Position numbers and translations under genes: made by a program. The notes beneath the pieces were generated by a model. That model made no database searches. It was not told the DNA's origin and saw only the letters and a program-made list of their open reading frames with translations. From Epiperipatus broadwayi (lineage: Eukaryota > Onychophora > Udeonychophora > Euonychophora > Peripatidae): DNA of 64,000 bases. The stretch is taken from positions 496,001-560,000 of the forward strand of contig JAQFVV010012530.1 in the NCBI GenBank assembly GCA_028023455.1, in the 5' to 3' direction. Of this stretch, positions 35,860-46,962 are shown piece by piece (positions within the stretch are counted from its first letter, which is position 1; each line of letters starts with the position of its first letter).

Positions 35860-36399
35860 AGCTACATATTTTAACATTTGGAAATTGGCACTCCCTTTGA
35901 GTCTGAAGCGTCCCTAGGAGCCCCTGTTCAAAAATTTACAGTTTCAACCGAGTTTGCACGGAATCGTACATTTACGAGTCTCAGACCATTCGATCCACCA
36001 TTTTATTATGTTTTAAATGAACCTTTTTTTTTGTTTCTGCGATGAAATTTTGATTTTTTTTCTAAAATACAATTTTCAACTTTTTTTTTTTTTTCCCTCA
36101 TTTTTTTTAGATTTTTAATAGGAAATCTTTTTTACAGATGAATTGCATTCTCTTACCACTTGATATGGATATGAAAGTGACAACGTGTATTTGTAAGCCC
36201 TTTTGCTAGAAGCCCATTTTCATGCCATTTGGAAGCTGTAATGTAAAAAAAAAAGAATTTGGAAAGCTGTAATGTCAAAAAAAAAAAAAAAGGATTGGAG
36301 TAATTTTTTATCTGCAAGGACAAACGTGGATATGACATCTAATGCCTCAGGAAATTCAAATTTGAAACGGATGCTAACTAGCCAGGAGTCAATGAGTAT
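35860..36399. other. Intronic stretch with GC-richer patch
   Basis: 35,880-36,000 is GC-richer than its surroundings and followed by long T runs. No gene or element boundary recognised. Confidence 0.4.
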
Positions 36400-36692
36400 T
36401 CAATCACTTTTACTACTTATTTTTTATTACTTTTTTTTTTATATAATTAAATATATATAAATAAGAAAAAATATGCTATATAATTTTAGACAATACATTT
36501 CAATAATATAAAAACATACACATCCAGACTCGATCATATACGTATATTTAATGTCATAGGCAAGATATATTATGATTTTATTTCAGTATTCAATTAGTTT
36601 TATTACCTATTTTTATTACTTATTTTTTATATAATTTTAGACAATACCTTTCAATGATATAAAAACATACACATCCAGACTCGATCACATAC
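36400..36692 (+). repeat. Tandemly duplicated ~110-140 bp segment
   Basis: Copies at about 36,400-36,542 and 36,590-36,692 share TATATAATTTTAGACAATAC and AAAAACATACACATCCAGAC. The first copy has extra AT-rich sequence. Confidence 0.8.
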
Positions 36693-36821
36693 CCTCAGAC
36701 ATCTACTTCATACATCATCTCCCACACACATATATAATCAGTGCTCATAATAATTTGTTTATTTTGATGTTTACTGATTTTACTTAGTTTTTATTCATTT
36801 TATCTTAGAGAAATTTTTGTT

Positions 36822-37240
36822 TGATATTTATTTTTTGAGTACATTTTATTTACTTGAAAAGAATACATATTTTAGGTGCCCCCCCTCCTCCAATAATATA
36901 ATAATTAATTATATTTTTAAATATATTACAATTTACTAAACTTAAGTGTTTGGGTTGAAAGAATAGGTGGATTCATTCTTTCACAAAGATTTTATCTTGT
37001 GTTGAAAGTGAGAGTATTCAATAATAATTAAGATTCATAAAGCGCATGTGCATTAGCTTGAAAAGCTGATCATTAGTTTATTAAAGTTCTCTTTGTATAA
37101 TATCTCATAAGCTGTTCTTACTGTTTAATATTTATTTGAATACACTTTATTTGAAAAGAATACACATTTTAGGTCACACCCCATGTTTCACTAATAATTA
37201 ATATATTATAATATATTACAATTTACTAAAGTTCTCTTTA
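36822..37240 (+). repeat. Tandem duplication with a MITE in one copy
   Basis: Copy 1 begins near 36,822 (TGAAAAGAATACATATTTTAGG) and copy 2 near 37,123 (TGAAAAGAATACACATTTTAGG). Both contain AATATATTACAATTTACTAAA and AGTTCTCTTT. In copy 1 the last two are separated by ~138 bp, in copy 2 they are contiguous. Copy 2 is thus an empty site for the insert at 36,946-37,083. Confidence 0.8.
36946..37083 (-). mobile_element. Small element, second copy of the 10,757 family
   Basis: Matches 10,757-10,893 in reverse complement (AATAAACTAATGATCAG end, CTCTCACTTTCAACAC, TTTGTGAAAGAATG). It lacks the second inverted end seen at 10,898-10,939. Confidence 0.75.
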
Positions 37241-38189
37241 CATAATATCTTGTAAACTATTACTGTTATTTTTTCCCCACTAAAAACCAAACATATTTCC
37301 AACAGATACCCTGCATCGAAGGACAACCAAACATTTCTAGCAGATACCCTGATATGGAAGAACAAAATGTGGGTCAGATAGTAAAAATGGAAGTTACCAA
37401 TCACATTGTTTTTGTAATTTTTTCACTGAAAAATTACTTCAGGTAAGACATATTATATATCATTTTTTCAGCATTTTATGAAAAATGAGATGAAGCTGTC
37501 TATGAAATTGTAATTTCAACATACAACCTTCAAAATTTAGAATTTGTGAACAAATGTAAAAATAAACATGTTTAAAAGTGCTAAAAATCTCTTTTCTTAA
37601 TTTTTTTTTTTAAGTAATGATTATTTTATCAGCTTTATTACATTCTTTCATGTTTGCTCTTTCTAACAATGTATAAATATTTATTGTAATAAAATAGAAA
37701 ATATATCAAAAATTATACTTCTTGTAATTTTTTTTTTTAAATTAAAGATGGCGTCTTAGGATTTAAAGAGATACATTGTATTTTTAGACAAAATTCTAAA
37801 GAAAGTAATTATGCATTGGAGAATAGGGGTGAATTATAGACAACAAATGAAAGAAAAATGAAGTAGACATCTTTTTTAATAAGAAAACTGAAAGCAAATT
37901 AAAAATGTTTTGAAGGCTATACTTTTTATGAAGGAAAGTAATTCAGTAAAATCAGCCTTCACTTAGATTATGTAGAAAGAACAACATAAACAACAAGTTA
38001 GAAAGGTTTTAAAATATGCAAAATTAATAGTAAATTTATTTCTATATTTTTATATAAGAAACAAGATAAATCTGCAGAGTAAAGAGTGAAAAAAAACAGT
38101 TACACAAAATATTCCAATGTTTTACATCATTGTGCAAATTGTTTCACCTATCAGTTAACATACAACTTTTGTGTATAGAACACAGTATG
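37241..38189. other. Intronic non-coding stretch
   Basis: PNUTS intron sequence without recognised elements. Confidence 0.5.
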
Positions 38190-38197
38190 CTATAGAT

Positions 38198-38619
38198 CAG
38201 GAATGCCCAACCTTTAACTTGACGTGAGCCAGTTGAGAATTTAAAAAAATTTGGGGAGCCACAATTATATATTGCATTTATAAACATAATTCACAAACTA
38301 AAAAAAAACTGGTGTAATATGTTAAAAAGAAAAAAAATGTAAATACATTTTATTTATATTTATTTATTAAAAATTTGGTAACATATATATAAATTACAAT
38401 TACAGGAAAAGTATATTTTAATTATTTTATTTAATGTGAAACCTGACACTGCATATCATTATCATTTGTATTATAAAAATGTTTATTTTTTAGTGTGTGC
38501 ATGTGGCGTCAAGGAACATAAAATATTTTATCAATTTTTCTTCAAGAGTGCAATGCAAGCCACATTAAACGGTTGCACGAGCCACATGTGACTCGCAAGC
38601 TACAGGTTGGGCATCCCTG
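38198..38619. mobile_element. Short non-autonomous hAT-like element
   Basis: 422 bp. Ends CAGGAATGCCCAACC (38,198-38,212) and GGTTGGGCATCCCTG (38,605-38,619) are inverted with one mismatch. An exact 8 bp target duplication CTATAGAT flanks it (38,190-38,197 and 38,620-38,627). GAGCCA occurs near the left end and GAGCCACA near the right. No ORF. Confidence 0.9.
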
Positions 38620-38627
38620 CTATAGAT

Positions 38628-41600
38628 AAATAATATTTAGTATTCTGTTAAATAATATAATAATCTACTGTAGGAAAAACTAAATTTAGATATTGTTTAT
38701 TATGATTTGACTTTTGAGTCTGTTCTGTTTTTACCTGCCATTTAATGTTTGGAATTAAAGAGAACAAATTTCAAATTTGAATTCAACAGACACAACTTTT
38801 TAGTTTTTTATTAATTCCATTGCTTTAAGTAATTTTTGTAGGTTTAAAAAAAGACAAACAATTATAAAATCAAAGTTAAAAAAAATTATCTATTTGATCA
38901 AAATCAGTTATTTACAAAATCAACATATATCTTCTTTTTTTTTTTTTTTTTTAATTACAATATTTACAAAATTTTAGTTTTTTATTTTGATTATCAGGGA
39001 TTCAGTGCTACAAAATTAATTCCACTATGTGCCATAAACTGACTATGTCTGCTTTTAGGGTAAAATATTTATATATATAACATGAAAAGTATCAGAGAGA
39101 GCTTATTTTTAATTGATATTGATTACCAAGACAAAGAGGTAAAAATAGGATGAGAATTTAGATTGCAGATATAATTTACATGGAAATAGAAAGGTACTGA
39201 CCAATTATTTTTGTAGGATATTAAAAAAGGATCAAAATAAACTGCAAAGAAAATGTAAGAAATAAACATAAAGAGAGTGAAAGAAGAAAGATTTTTTAAG
39301 TTTTTGTTCATATCTTTATGATGAAACTGAGAGTGATGCACCAGAAATAATAGTTTTTATTAAAATGAAATAAAATATATATATGTCAATACTGAAAAAA
39401 TGATTTGATAATTGGATATGAAGAAAGATAATGAATTTAAAGATATATAAAAAGGTTTCCTGCAGAGGGTGAGGGGATATTTAATTTGAAAAAGAGTTTC
39501 TGAACAATGGCCCTTTCATGATTTGGTCGAAGAAGCCATTTTACATTATATGACATGTATATATGAATAGTAAATGTACAAAATTGTTGACAGAATCTCC
39601 TACCATTTGATCCAATCAATGCATTCTCTAATGGCAAAAGGAGAAGAAAGAGCTCATTAACCGTTTATTTATCTCAGATAATTATTTTTTTTTTAAAAAA
39701 AAAAGTTCTCTTAGGTAAAAAATACAAAAACAGAAGTACAACTTCAAATGAGGATAGAAATTATCTCCAAGATACTAGGTCCAATCCATTTTAAAAATAA
39801 AAACAAATTTTTCAATAGACTATTATTAATATATTTTAAAAAAGCAATTACATTTTTAATTTTGTGTTAAATCTAAAAATAATTTTAAGACTGTCTACTG
39901 ATTGGCTATCACCCACAACTATCTATCCATCTATTTATATTGAGATAGATCATTTACCTCAATTTATAATTTTTATTTAAAAAAATATAGAAATTGATAA
40001 TTGTAAATTAAAATTCAGGTTTCACAAATTTATATTTTTCTATCAAATTTAGGTTTCTATTATAGGTACACTCACACATTGATAAAGGTCTGCATTTAAA
40101 ATAAAATTGAATCAATTTTAAGTTCAATTTTAAAAGATAAAGAAATTATTTTATTTCAACTAAATACTTTTATTTTAAAGGTTATGTTCTACAAACAAAG
40201 TTTAATTAAATCTAATTAAAGTGTGATCAGATTAATTTAGAAAAATGATAAAATAGTTTATCTCATTAATTAGCGAAATTCTTTGAAAACTGATTTCTTT
40301 TATTAAGCTTGTTTCATGTTTTGCAAAGCTTTAAAATGTCAATTCAACATATTTTAGGGATTACATTATTTGTAAATATGTTTTTATCTAAAAAATTTTT
40401 GTAAATGTGGATAATTACTGGCTTATTTTAATTATATCACAAAACTATGTTTTGCAAGATTGGTAACGATATAAATAAGAGGATTTGGAAAATAATTTGG
40501 TCTTTTCTGACTGGCTATGCTCATCATTTATCAAGATCAGCTTTGGCTGCCAACATAAAATACGAGGAACCTCTTGTTAAGCTGCTAAGAAGCCACCGAA
40601 GAACTTTATTCCAAGAGATTGAACCCACAACTATATAGTTTTAAAAGAATATAAGATTTAAATAGTTAAAATTTAGTTTAACAAAAGTTATCTCTCTAAA
40701 GCTATTCAAAAATCGTTTGAACAATGCATTTCAAAATTAATGGAAGTATAGATATGTGTTGTAATGCCGATGTGCACACACATATTAAAAATAATTTATT
40801 AAGTTAATTTTATTGTGTTTAGAATTTGTAGGTAGTTTGCTATTCTTATTTTATTCAGTTCACATAAACATCTGAACTTAAGAATTAGAATATAAGGGTA
40901 TACATTTTACCCACCATTTTTGAATTTTACATACGTTTTACTTGAGATACTTGCAAAAACTTTGACTTTGCTCAATCTTTAGAAATAGTTCTCCATGAGT
41001 TTGATTTAATTTGTATTACTGATTGTTAAAGGTTATTTATTATGTAGTGACCTTCACATTGTGAATATTTAAGTTAAATTAATCTTTTATTAATGCCTAT
41101 TTTTATTTGAAGTTAATAGAAAATAAATAATGCACACAACATATCATTAATAGAATCAGATAAACCATAAAGTTACCTAATGATAGACTTCAGAAATGAT
41201 ACAGAATTATTAATATAAGATTTTGTGTTTGCTAATATTCAAGAGCTACCCATATAAAATGCAATATATGTCAACATAAATGGGCAATTTCAATTTATTC
41301 CTATTATTATATTGAACCGTTAATAAAATTTGTTTTATTATTAGATCAATCTTAGTATTTGTTTACAGATGTCTAATTTTGCTAAGTGATATTTCTAAAG
41401 AATCTCTGTTCTCTGCGACCTAGAGGCAATTTTTAAGTATCTATTAATAATGAAGTGGCTGTTTAAGCATTTACAATTAAGATCCTCACTAGTAAACTCT
41501 CATATGGTATTTCTTGATAAGACATTAGTCTATAATATGACTAATGACACCTTCTGGTGTTGGCTATTGACATGCCTAATGTCCATTACGATATATATAA

Positions 41601-41804
41601 TAGTTTCAATTTCAATTACATTCTATAAAATATTAGTTATCTAAATATAGCTTTAACAATTTTTGCATTCATTCTCTATATACAGTTCTTGTTAGTGAAC
41701 TTTTAAAAAAATAAGCCAAAAATTTTTTTCTAATTTTAAATTTAAGTTACATAAAAGATAAATAATTTATTATAATATTGAATGCTAAGATTGTAGATTA
41801 AAAA
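38628..41804. other. Intronic non-coding stretch
   Basis: Part of the 8.7 kb PNUTS intron. Two + strand ORFs (40,447-40,638, 63 codons; 41,450-41,644, 64 codons, hydrophobic C-terminal half) have no recognised motif, and I do not call them genes. Confidence 0.45.
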
Positions 41805-41995
41805 TAATTAATTAAACTACACCAATTGTTTAACTTTAAATTTCTGGCCAAATTTCTTAATAAAAGGCAAATGCTTCTTCCATTGCCTTAAACAAGCCTT
41901 TTTTTTTTTAAAATAAATAAATAAATAAATCTATTAAAAGTTTAGACTAATAAGAAATTTAAGTTAAGTAGTTGGTGTAGTTTAATTAATAAATA
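41805..41995. repeat. ~190 bp inverted-repeat element
   Basis: TTAATTAAACTACACCAATTG...TTTAAATTTC at the left is mirrored by GAAATTTAAGTTAAGTAG and TGGTGTAGTTTAATTAA at the right (41,957-41,991). A third related piece, GGTATAGTTTAATTAATAAA, occurs near 42,105. MITE-like, no ORF. Confidence 0.65.
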
Positions 41996-42174
41996 TACAA
42001 AGTTTAATTGATTTTGCTGCCTTACACAAGTCTTCTTTTTTAGGTTTGAAACCAATTGACAGTTTAAATTAACAAAAAAATATGACTAAAGATTAAAAAT
42101 AGGTGGTATAGTTTAATTAATAAATATACAAAAAATTTCTAAAAGATCTGTATTCTAAGGTATGCTATATTTAC

Positions 42175-42471
42175 CTCTATTTCTCCCTCGAGGTCTCATC
42201 ATCATATGAGGACCTCCTCGTCCTCTCATCATACCACGGTTACGCATTGGACCTGGCCCAGGATGCCTCATTCTTGGACCAGCAAAATTAGGAGGCATTT
42301 CATCCATCATCATATCATGAGGTGGAGGGTATGGAGGAGGTGGCCCCTGAGGTGGATATGGTCCTCCAGGTGGTACTGAATGAGGTAAACGTTTAAAACC
42401 AGGAGGTGCTTCACCCAGCAAACCTTTAGGAGGTGGCATGCCGCCACCTTCATGAAAATTCATAACATCAC
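42175..42471 (-). CDS. PPP1R10: PNUTS/PPP1R10-like, penultimate coding exon (Pro/Gly/Arg-rich)
   Basis: 297 bp exon with acceptor AATATATTTTAG|GTGATG and donor AATAGAG|GTAAAT on the minus strand. It encodes about 98 residues: GGGMPPPKGLLGEAPPGF, a proline-rich stretch (GPPPPYPPPHD), a Met/Asp patch (DMMMDEMPP), then RG/GRG repeats (RNRGMMRGRGGPHMMMRPRG). This is the low-complexity, RGG-like, probably RNA-binding region that precedes the zinc finger in PNUTS. It starts with 2 bases and ends with 1, matching its neighbours' phases. Confidence 0.85.
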
Positions 42472-43344
42472 CTAAAATATATTTATTCATTAAAAATTTT
42501 TGAAAACAAATTAAAAAGAATATATTATAAAAAGTTTATATTAAACAACAAATAATTAATACAACCTTATATATAAGAAAATATTATAATGCATATATAC
42601 AGTCAAATAAGAATAGAATATGAATAGTCTATACATATACATGGTGGTGATGTTCAAAATATTTATCAACAACTGTGCTAAATTACCACCTCTTCCCTTC
42701 CAATTCTACAAATAAAACTAAAAAACTCAGAAATTATACAAGTCTCTAAAAATTTTATTATTGAGAATTTTAAATATAAAGAATATTTTGTCATTTCCTA
42801 TTAAATTTATAACAGAACTGATATCATAATAAAATATTAAATGTTTACGAATATAGACATGAATGAAACTATTAAGATTTAGTCCAATTATTTCAATATA
42901 TTTGTTTGAAGGAATTGTTTATTAGTTCAAATATACATATATTCAATTACATTATTCTTATTGTTAAATGTCTTTATCAACTGATTTGATATACCAAGTC
43001 TTGATTCAGTCATAAAAAAATGGGCACAGTTCTATAAACATTTTGATGATTTATTTATTTGTTACACTTCACTAATATAGTAAAAAAAATTGTTAGGACT
43101 GTAAAAGCTAACTTTTTAAAAAAATTATTAAAGTATTTGTGCAATAATGCTTTCTTTAAAATTTATGTAATCATTCACTACATAAGAAGCTCACTTTGTT
43201 TTGTTTTTTTAAGAAATACTTAATATTTATTTAAAAATTATATTGCCAAAATAAAACATCACACCAAAAATATTCTAATGTTCTTTCTTTTATCTACAAG
43301 AGCCTGATTTTCTTTTCATGTATATATTTACAAACATTACTTAC
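42472..43344 (-). other. PNUTS intron, 873 bp
   Basis: Bounded by a GTAAGT donor at 43,344-43,339 and a TTTTAG acceptor at 42,477-42,472 on the minus strand. AT-rich, no element recognised. Confidence 0.7.
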
Positions 43345-43453
43345 CCATATGAGGAGGAGGTCCTTGAAATGGTTCCAAAATTTGTTTTAATTTTTGTAAA
43401 TCCTCAGGGTGGTTTTCCATATGATTTTCCACCATATGTTCTGGATTCTGACT
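43345..43453 (-). CDS. PPP1R10: PNUTS/PPP1R10-like internal exon
   Basis: 109 bp exon, acceptor TTTATAG|AGTCAG and consensus donor CATATGG|GTAAGT. It encodes SQNPEHMVENHMENHPEDL, then QKLKQILEPFQGPPPHM and one base. The acidic/His helix-like segment leads into the proline-rich region of the next exon. Starts in phase 0 and ends in phase 1; both agree with the neighbouring exons. Confidence 0.8.
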
Positions 43454-43816
43454 CTATAAAATTAAGATAATTAATAATTAATTATATTTTGAATTATTTG
43501 CATCATCTAATATTAACTGTTAAATGTCCTTAAAAATATTCAAACCAGTTGCCACACTGAAAGGCAATTTTAAAAGCACAAACTGATGATTAGAAAAGAA
43601 AAAACTAAAATATTGGTCAGAGAAGAAAAAATGCAAAGAAGCTGATTATGTGATATCGCCAAATAATCCCCTTAATCGACCTAGTGTGATAATTCATAAT
43701 GTTTGGAAGCCACTTATTAATTCTTGCCCTCAGGAAAAAAGAGAAATTCTCATAGATAAGTGTATGAAATTTCTACTGATTCGCCTTGCGAAAAAATAAG
43801 TTAACTGGTTAAAGCA

Positions 43817-43880
43817 GGTGTATCCAACATGTCGATCATGATTGCCTGGTCAATTGCCAAAAAATTATAAGTCAATCGCG
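43817..43880 (+). mobile_element. Candidate left end of another hAT-like element
   Basis: CAGGTGTATCCAACATGTCG resembles the CAGGGGTGTCCAAC-type ends of hAT elements and is followed by GTCAATCGCGCAAG. No matching right end or 8 bp duplication was found before 44,545, so it may be truncated by the nested structure that follows. Confidence 0.35.
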
Positions 43881-44686
43881 CAAGTAAAAATAAAATTTTA
43901 TATAGAAAAGACTTTATCTTTAAAAACTAAAATTTCGAAAAGAAATTCTTTGAAAAGCAACTATTAAAATTTTGGATTTTTTTATTTGAATGCAAAATTA
44001 AATTTAAAATTTTAAAAACTATTAACTGCTTTAATTAATGATAATGATTTTTTTCTTGTATTTCGAATCACAAAATATATGCTATAATCAAAATAGATGT
44101 GATGAAACGGAATGATTGGGTCCATTAATGGGAATTAATGAAACTGAACATAGTGTACTCATGACTTCTTGTTAAATTAATAAAACAGTTTTGTGTCAAA
44201 AAATAAAACAAATTCTGCAATTTCAATTGTACAAATGTACATTTTTTTTGACATTTTAAATTTTTGGGTAAAAAAGTTTGTAAAAAAACCATCAAAATAA
44301 TTTAAAAATGAAGAAAATGATAGCTACTTTTCCTTTTGGTAAATTTACTATTTTGGTCATAGCAATACAAAAAAAAAAAAAAACGTTTATTTTTGAATTT
44401 TCATTCAAGTAGGATAAATAGTTTTGACATTTAAATTTATTTTTTTTTAAATTGTGAAAAGTGTTGCGATATTTAAATTGTATTAATTCAATATTATAAG
44501 AGTAAAAAGCTACATGACATTGATGTGAATATTAATCTTTGAAAATTAAAAACAATCAATTTCAAACAAAATTGAAATAAACAATTCACGATAAATAAAA
44601 ATATTATTTAATATACCAATCTGGCTTTCATTCCTTAATGGAACCTTTTCAAGATGTTTCTTTATACACAATCAGGATGTGATGTC

Positions 44687-45345
44687 GTGCACTATGGCTT
44701 GGTTTTCGGAGTCAGGAATCTCTCAGCCACTAAGCGTAGAGACCTGTTAGCCACTTTACCTTCCCTTTTCATTCCCCATTCTAAGTTTATCCATGTTCTC
44801 TATCCTGCTCCACCCCATTTCCACAACATAACCTTTGCCAACTCCATAGGCTTTAAATCTAAACCCTCCTTATTTTTTCCCAAACCCAGTATAAAAACCA
44901 ATAACCCACTTTCTGTATAATCACTTAATTTATATTTATTCTTCCACAACTTCATTATTTGTACCCTTTCTGCTTTTAGGTATTTACATTCAATTAACAG
45001 GGGCCTAATATTTTCTATGCCTTCCTTACACAATTTGCAGACTAAATCACCCACATTTTTTCATTTATGTGTATATTCCCTTGATGCTAAAGATCCTGTT
45101 CGAGTCTTAAACAGTAAACTACCTTCCTTGCTATTATCATAAATTAACTCGCACTCAATATTCCGTTTACTTTTATATATATTTAAACTCTTTTTACTCT
45201 CCATACTAATTTTCCATCTCTCCAATTCCCTATTCTTTATTAACGCATCTATTCATTTATCCCATTCCTTACAACTCATAACACAATCATCCCACCTTTT
45301 GTATAAGTATACTGACATAAATTCTTTATCCAAATCTAACCAATT
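44687..45345 (-). pseudogene. 5'-truncated LINE fragment (same family as 29.3-32.2 kb)
   Basis: The minus strand encodes GDLVCKLCKEGIENIRPLLI (45,054 on), with a Cys-rich knuckle, continuing through GLGKNKEGLDLKPMELAKVM. This parallels the 31,800-32,060 region of the larger LINE. Its tail, ending near 44,687, reads GACATCACATCC. It sits exactly between the two halves of the left inverted arm, so it inserted after the arm formed. Confidence 0.8.
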
Positions 45346-45439
45346 ACCCTGTAGCAACTCCCCTCAATGGACACTATTTACATTATATTACAATAAATAT
45401 AATTATTAAAATACATACATTAAATATAATTAGTAAAAT

Positions 45440-45665
45440 ACATATATGTGCATAAAAATGATTAAACTTATTAAAAGTCCCCCCCCCCCGATAATATATA
45501 TATATATATTTACAAATAATCTAAAAAAAAACAAAAACAATAATAATAATAATAATCCCTTCCTTCTATTTTTAAAATTATAATTCTTTTGTAAACATAT
45601 ATGTATATTATGGGGGGAAGAAGGACTGTAATAAGTTTAATCATTTTTATGTATATATGTTATGT
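45440..45665. repeat. Inner inverted repeat with C/G homopolymers
   Basis: CATAAAAATGATTAAACTTA followed by a run of ten C (about 45,481-45,490) is mirrored by GGGGGG...TAAGTTTAATCATTTTTATG (45,613-45,650). The loop contains (AT)n and (AAT)n microsatellites. Confidence 0.8.
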
Positions 45666-45759
45666 ATTAGAAATGCAAGCACTCGAAATACCAATAATTA
45701 CAAATAAATTATGAAAAGTAATTAATAGCGAGAAGTTATTGCTACACACAAACACAATA

Positions 45760-46734
45760 CACCTGGGTCTCATTTTATGCGGTAGATAGGTTCCACAGAA
45801 AACCCACATTAAAAAAAATCGTACAAAAATATACTTAACTTACCTTGGAAAATGGGGGAGAGGGTCTGTAATTTTCATAATTCGCATAAAAGCAAAGCAA
45901 CAAGAAAAAATTACTTTAAAATTCGCATTAAAAAAATAAGCAAATAAAGTATGACTAATAAAAAATTTCAAATATTTGGAAAAATTTAATGCAAGACAAA
46001 CTCTTTTTACTTTTTTTTTTACTACAGTATTTAATTTTACATTATTCATACATATTTTAATCATTACCACTAGCGTTTGTTTGTAAACTGGTAAGAAATA
46101 AGATTCAATGTAATGTATTGTGGCTTCTCCTTAAACGAAATCAAGAATCTCTCAGCAATTATGCCCAGAGAAACCTATTAGCCACTTCATTTTTATTCGT
46201 GATGTGATGTACAACTAGCGCCATTTTCAGTCTTGTGCTGTGTTAATGGTTTTCTGTTTCTATATTAAAAAAATGAGATTGCAATCAAAACAAAAAGATT
46301 ATACATTATCATTAGAAAGATTATTTTCAGATTATAAAATCTTCATTTTTTATTTTAAAATCTAAAAGGTTATTTATTTCTGTTATATATAGCAAAATAC
46401 GTTTTAAAAGTTTAAAGTTTTTGAATATTTATTGTGATATTTTTATATGTAAGTATAAATCTATTATTATTATTTACTCATTAGTATAAATAGGTTATTT
46501 ACATACAAGCTAAGTTTCTAAATACAGCTTCAGGCCATATTCACGTTAGCTGCTAATATAACGTTATATTTTTGAAAAAAAAAAAAAAGTATTTCAAGTC
46601 AAAATAAGTTATTAATAATTTAAATTTCTTGATATCTAATAAATATAGTGAAATATGAAAGATATTAAGAAGAAACATGAATTGCATAACTTCAAAATCC
46701 ATTAAAATAATCAGCATAAAACGAGACCTAGGTG
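45760..46734 (+). mobile_element. pogo/Tigger-like non-autonomous element, copy 2
   Basis: 975 bp with ends CACCTGGGTCTCATTTTATG and CATAAAACGAGACCTAGGTG, flanked by TA (45,758-45,759 and 46,735-46,736). It aligns with the reverse complement of 11,433-12,369 over the first ~300 bp (TAGATAGGTTCC, CAGAAAAC, AAAATTACTTTAAAATT, TGACTAATAAAAAATTTCAA). A short minus-strand LINE tail lies inside at about 46,101-46,205. Confidence 0.8.
46101..46205 (-). repeat. Short LINE 3' tail copy
   Basis: The reverse complement reads TTTCTCTGGGCATA, GAGAGATTCTTGA and TAAGGAGAAGCCACA, matching the 3' end of the LINE at 32,095-32,160. Either a very short 5'-truncated LINE or a SINE using the LINE tail. Confidence 0.75.
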
Positions 46735-46953
46735 TATAAATAGTTCACTCCCCATGACGCACTTCCAAACTGTCTATTTTCTGCAGTTTCCCAAAGTCTT
46801 TGGTCTGCTTCTGCTCGCGAATATGTTGGCTTCGCACTAGAGTGCTGCACCATAACTCAAGCTTCTTTCAGCTATTGTTACTTAAAACCTCTTAGCACTC
46901 ATTCACTTGGTAAATTCCATGGAATTGAGAACAAAAACACTTGTTGCTCTAAA

Positions 46954-46962
46954 CTATTTATA
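46954..46962 (-). promoter_or_regulatory. Candidate TATA box in a GC-richer patch
   Basis: Minus-strand TATAAATAG lies inside 46,740-47,030, a patch with more GC and few homopolymers, inside the long inverted-repeat structure. It could be an element promoter; no ORF follows. Confidence 0.3.
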
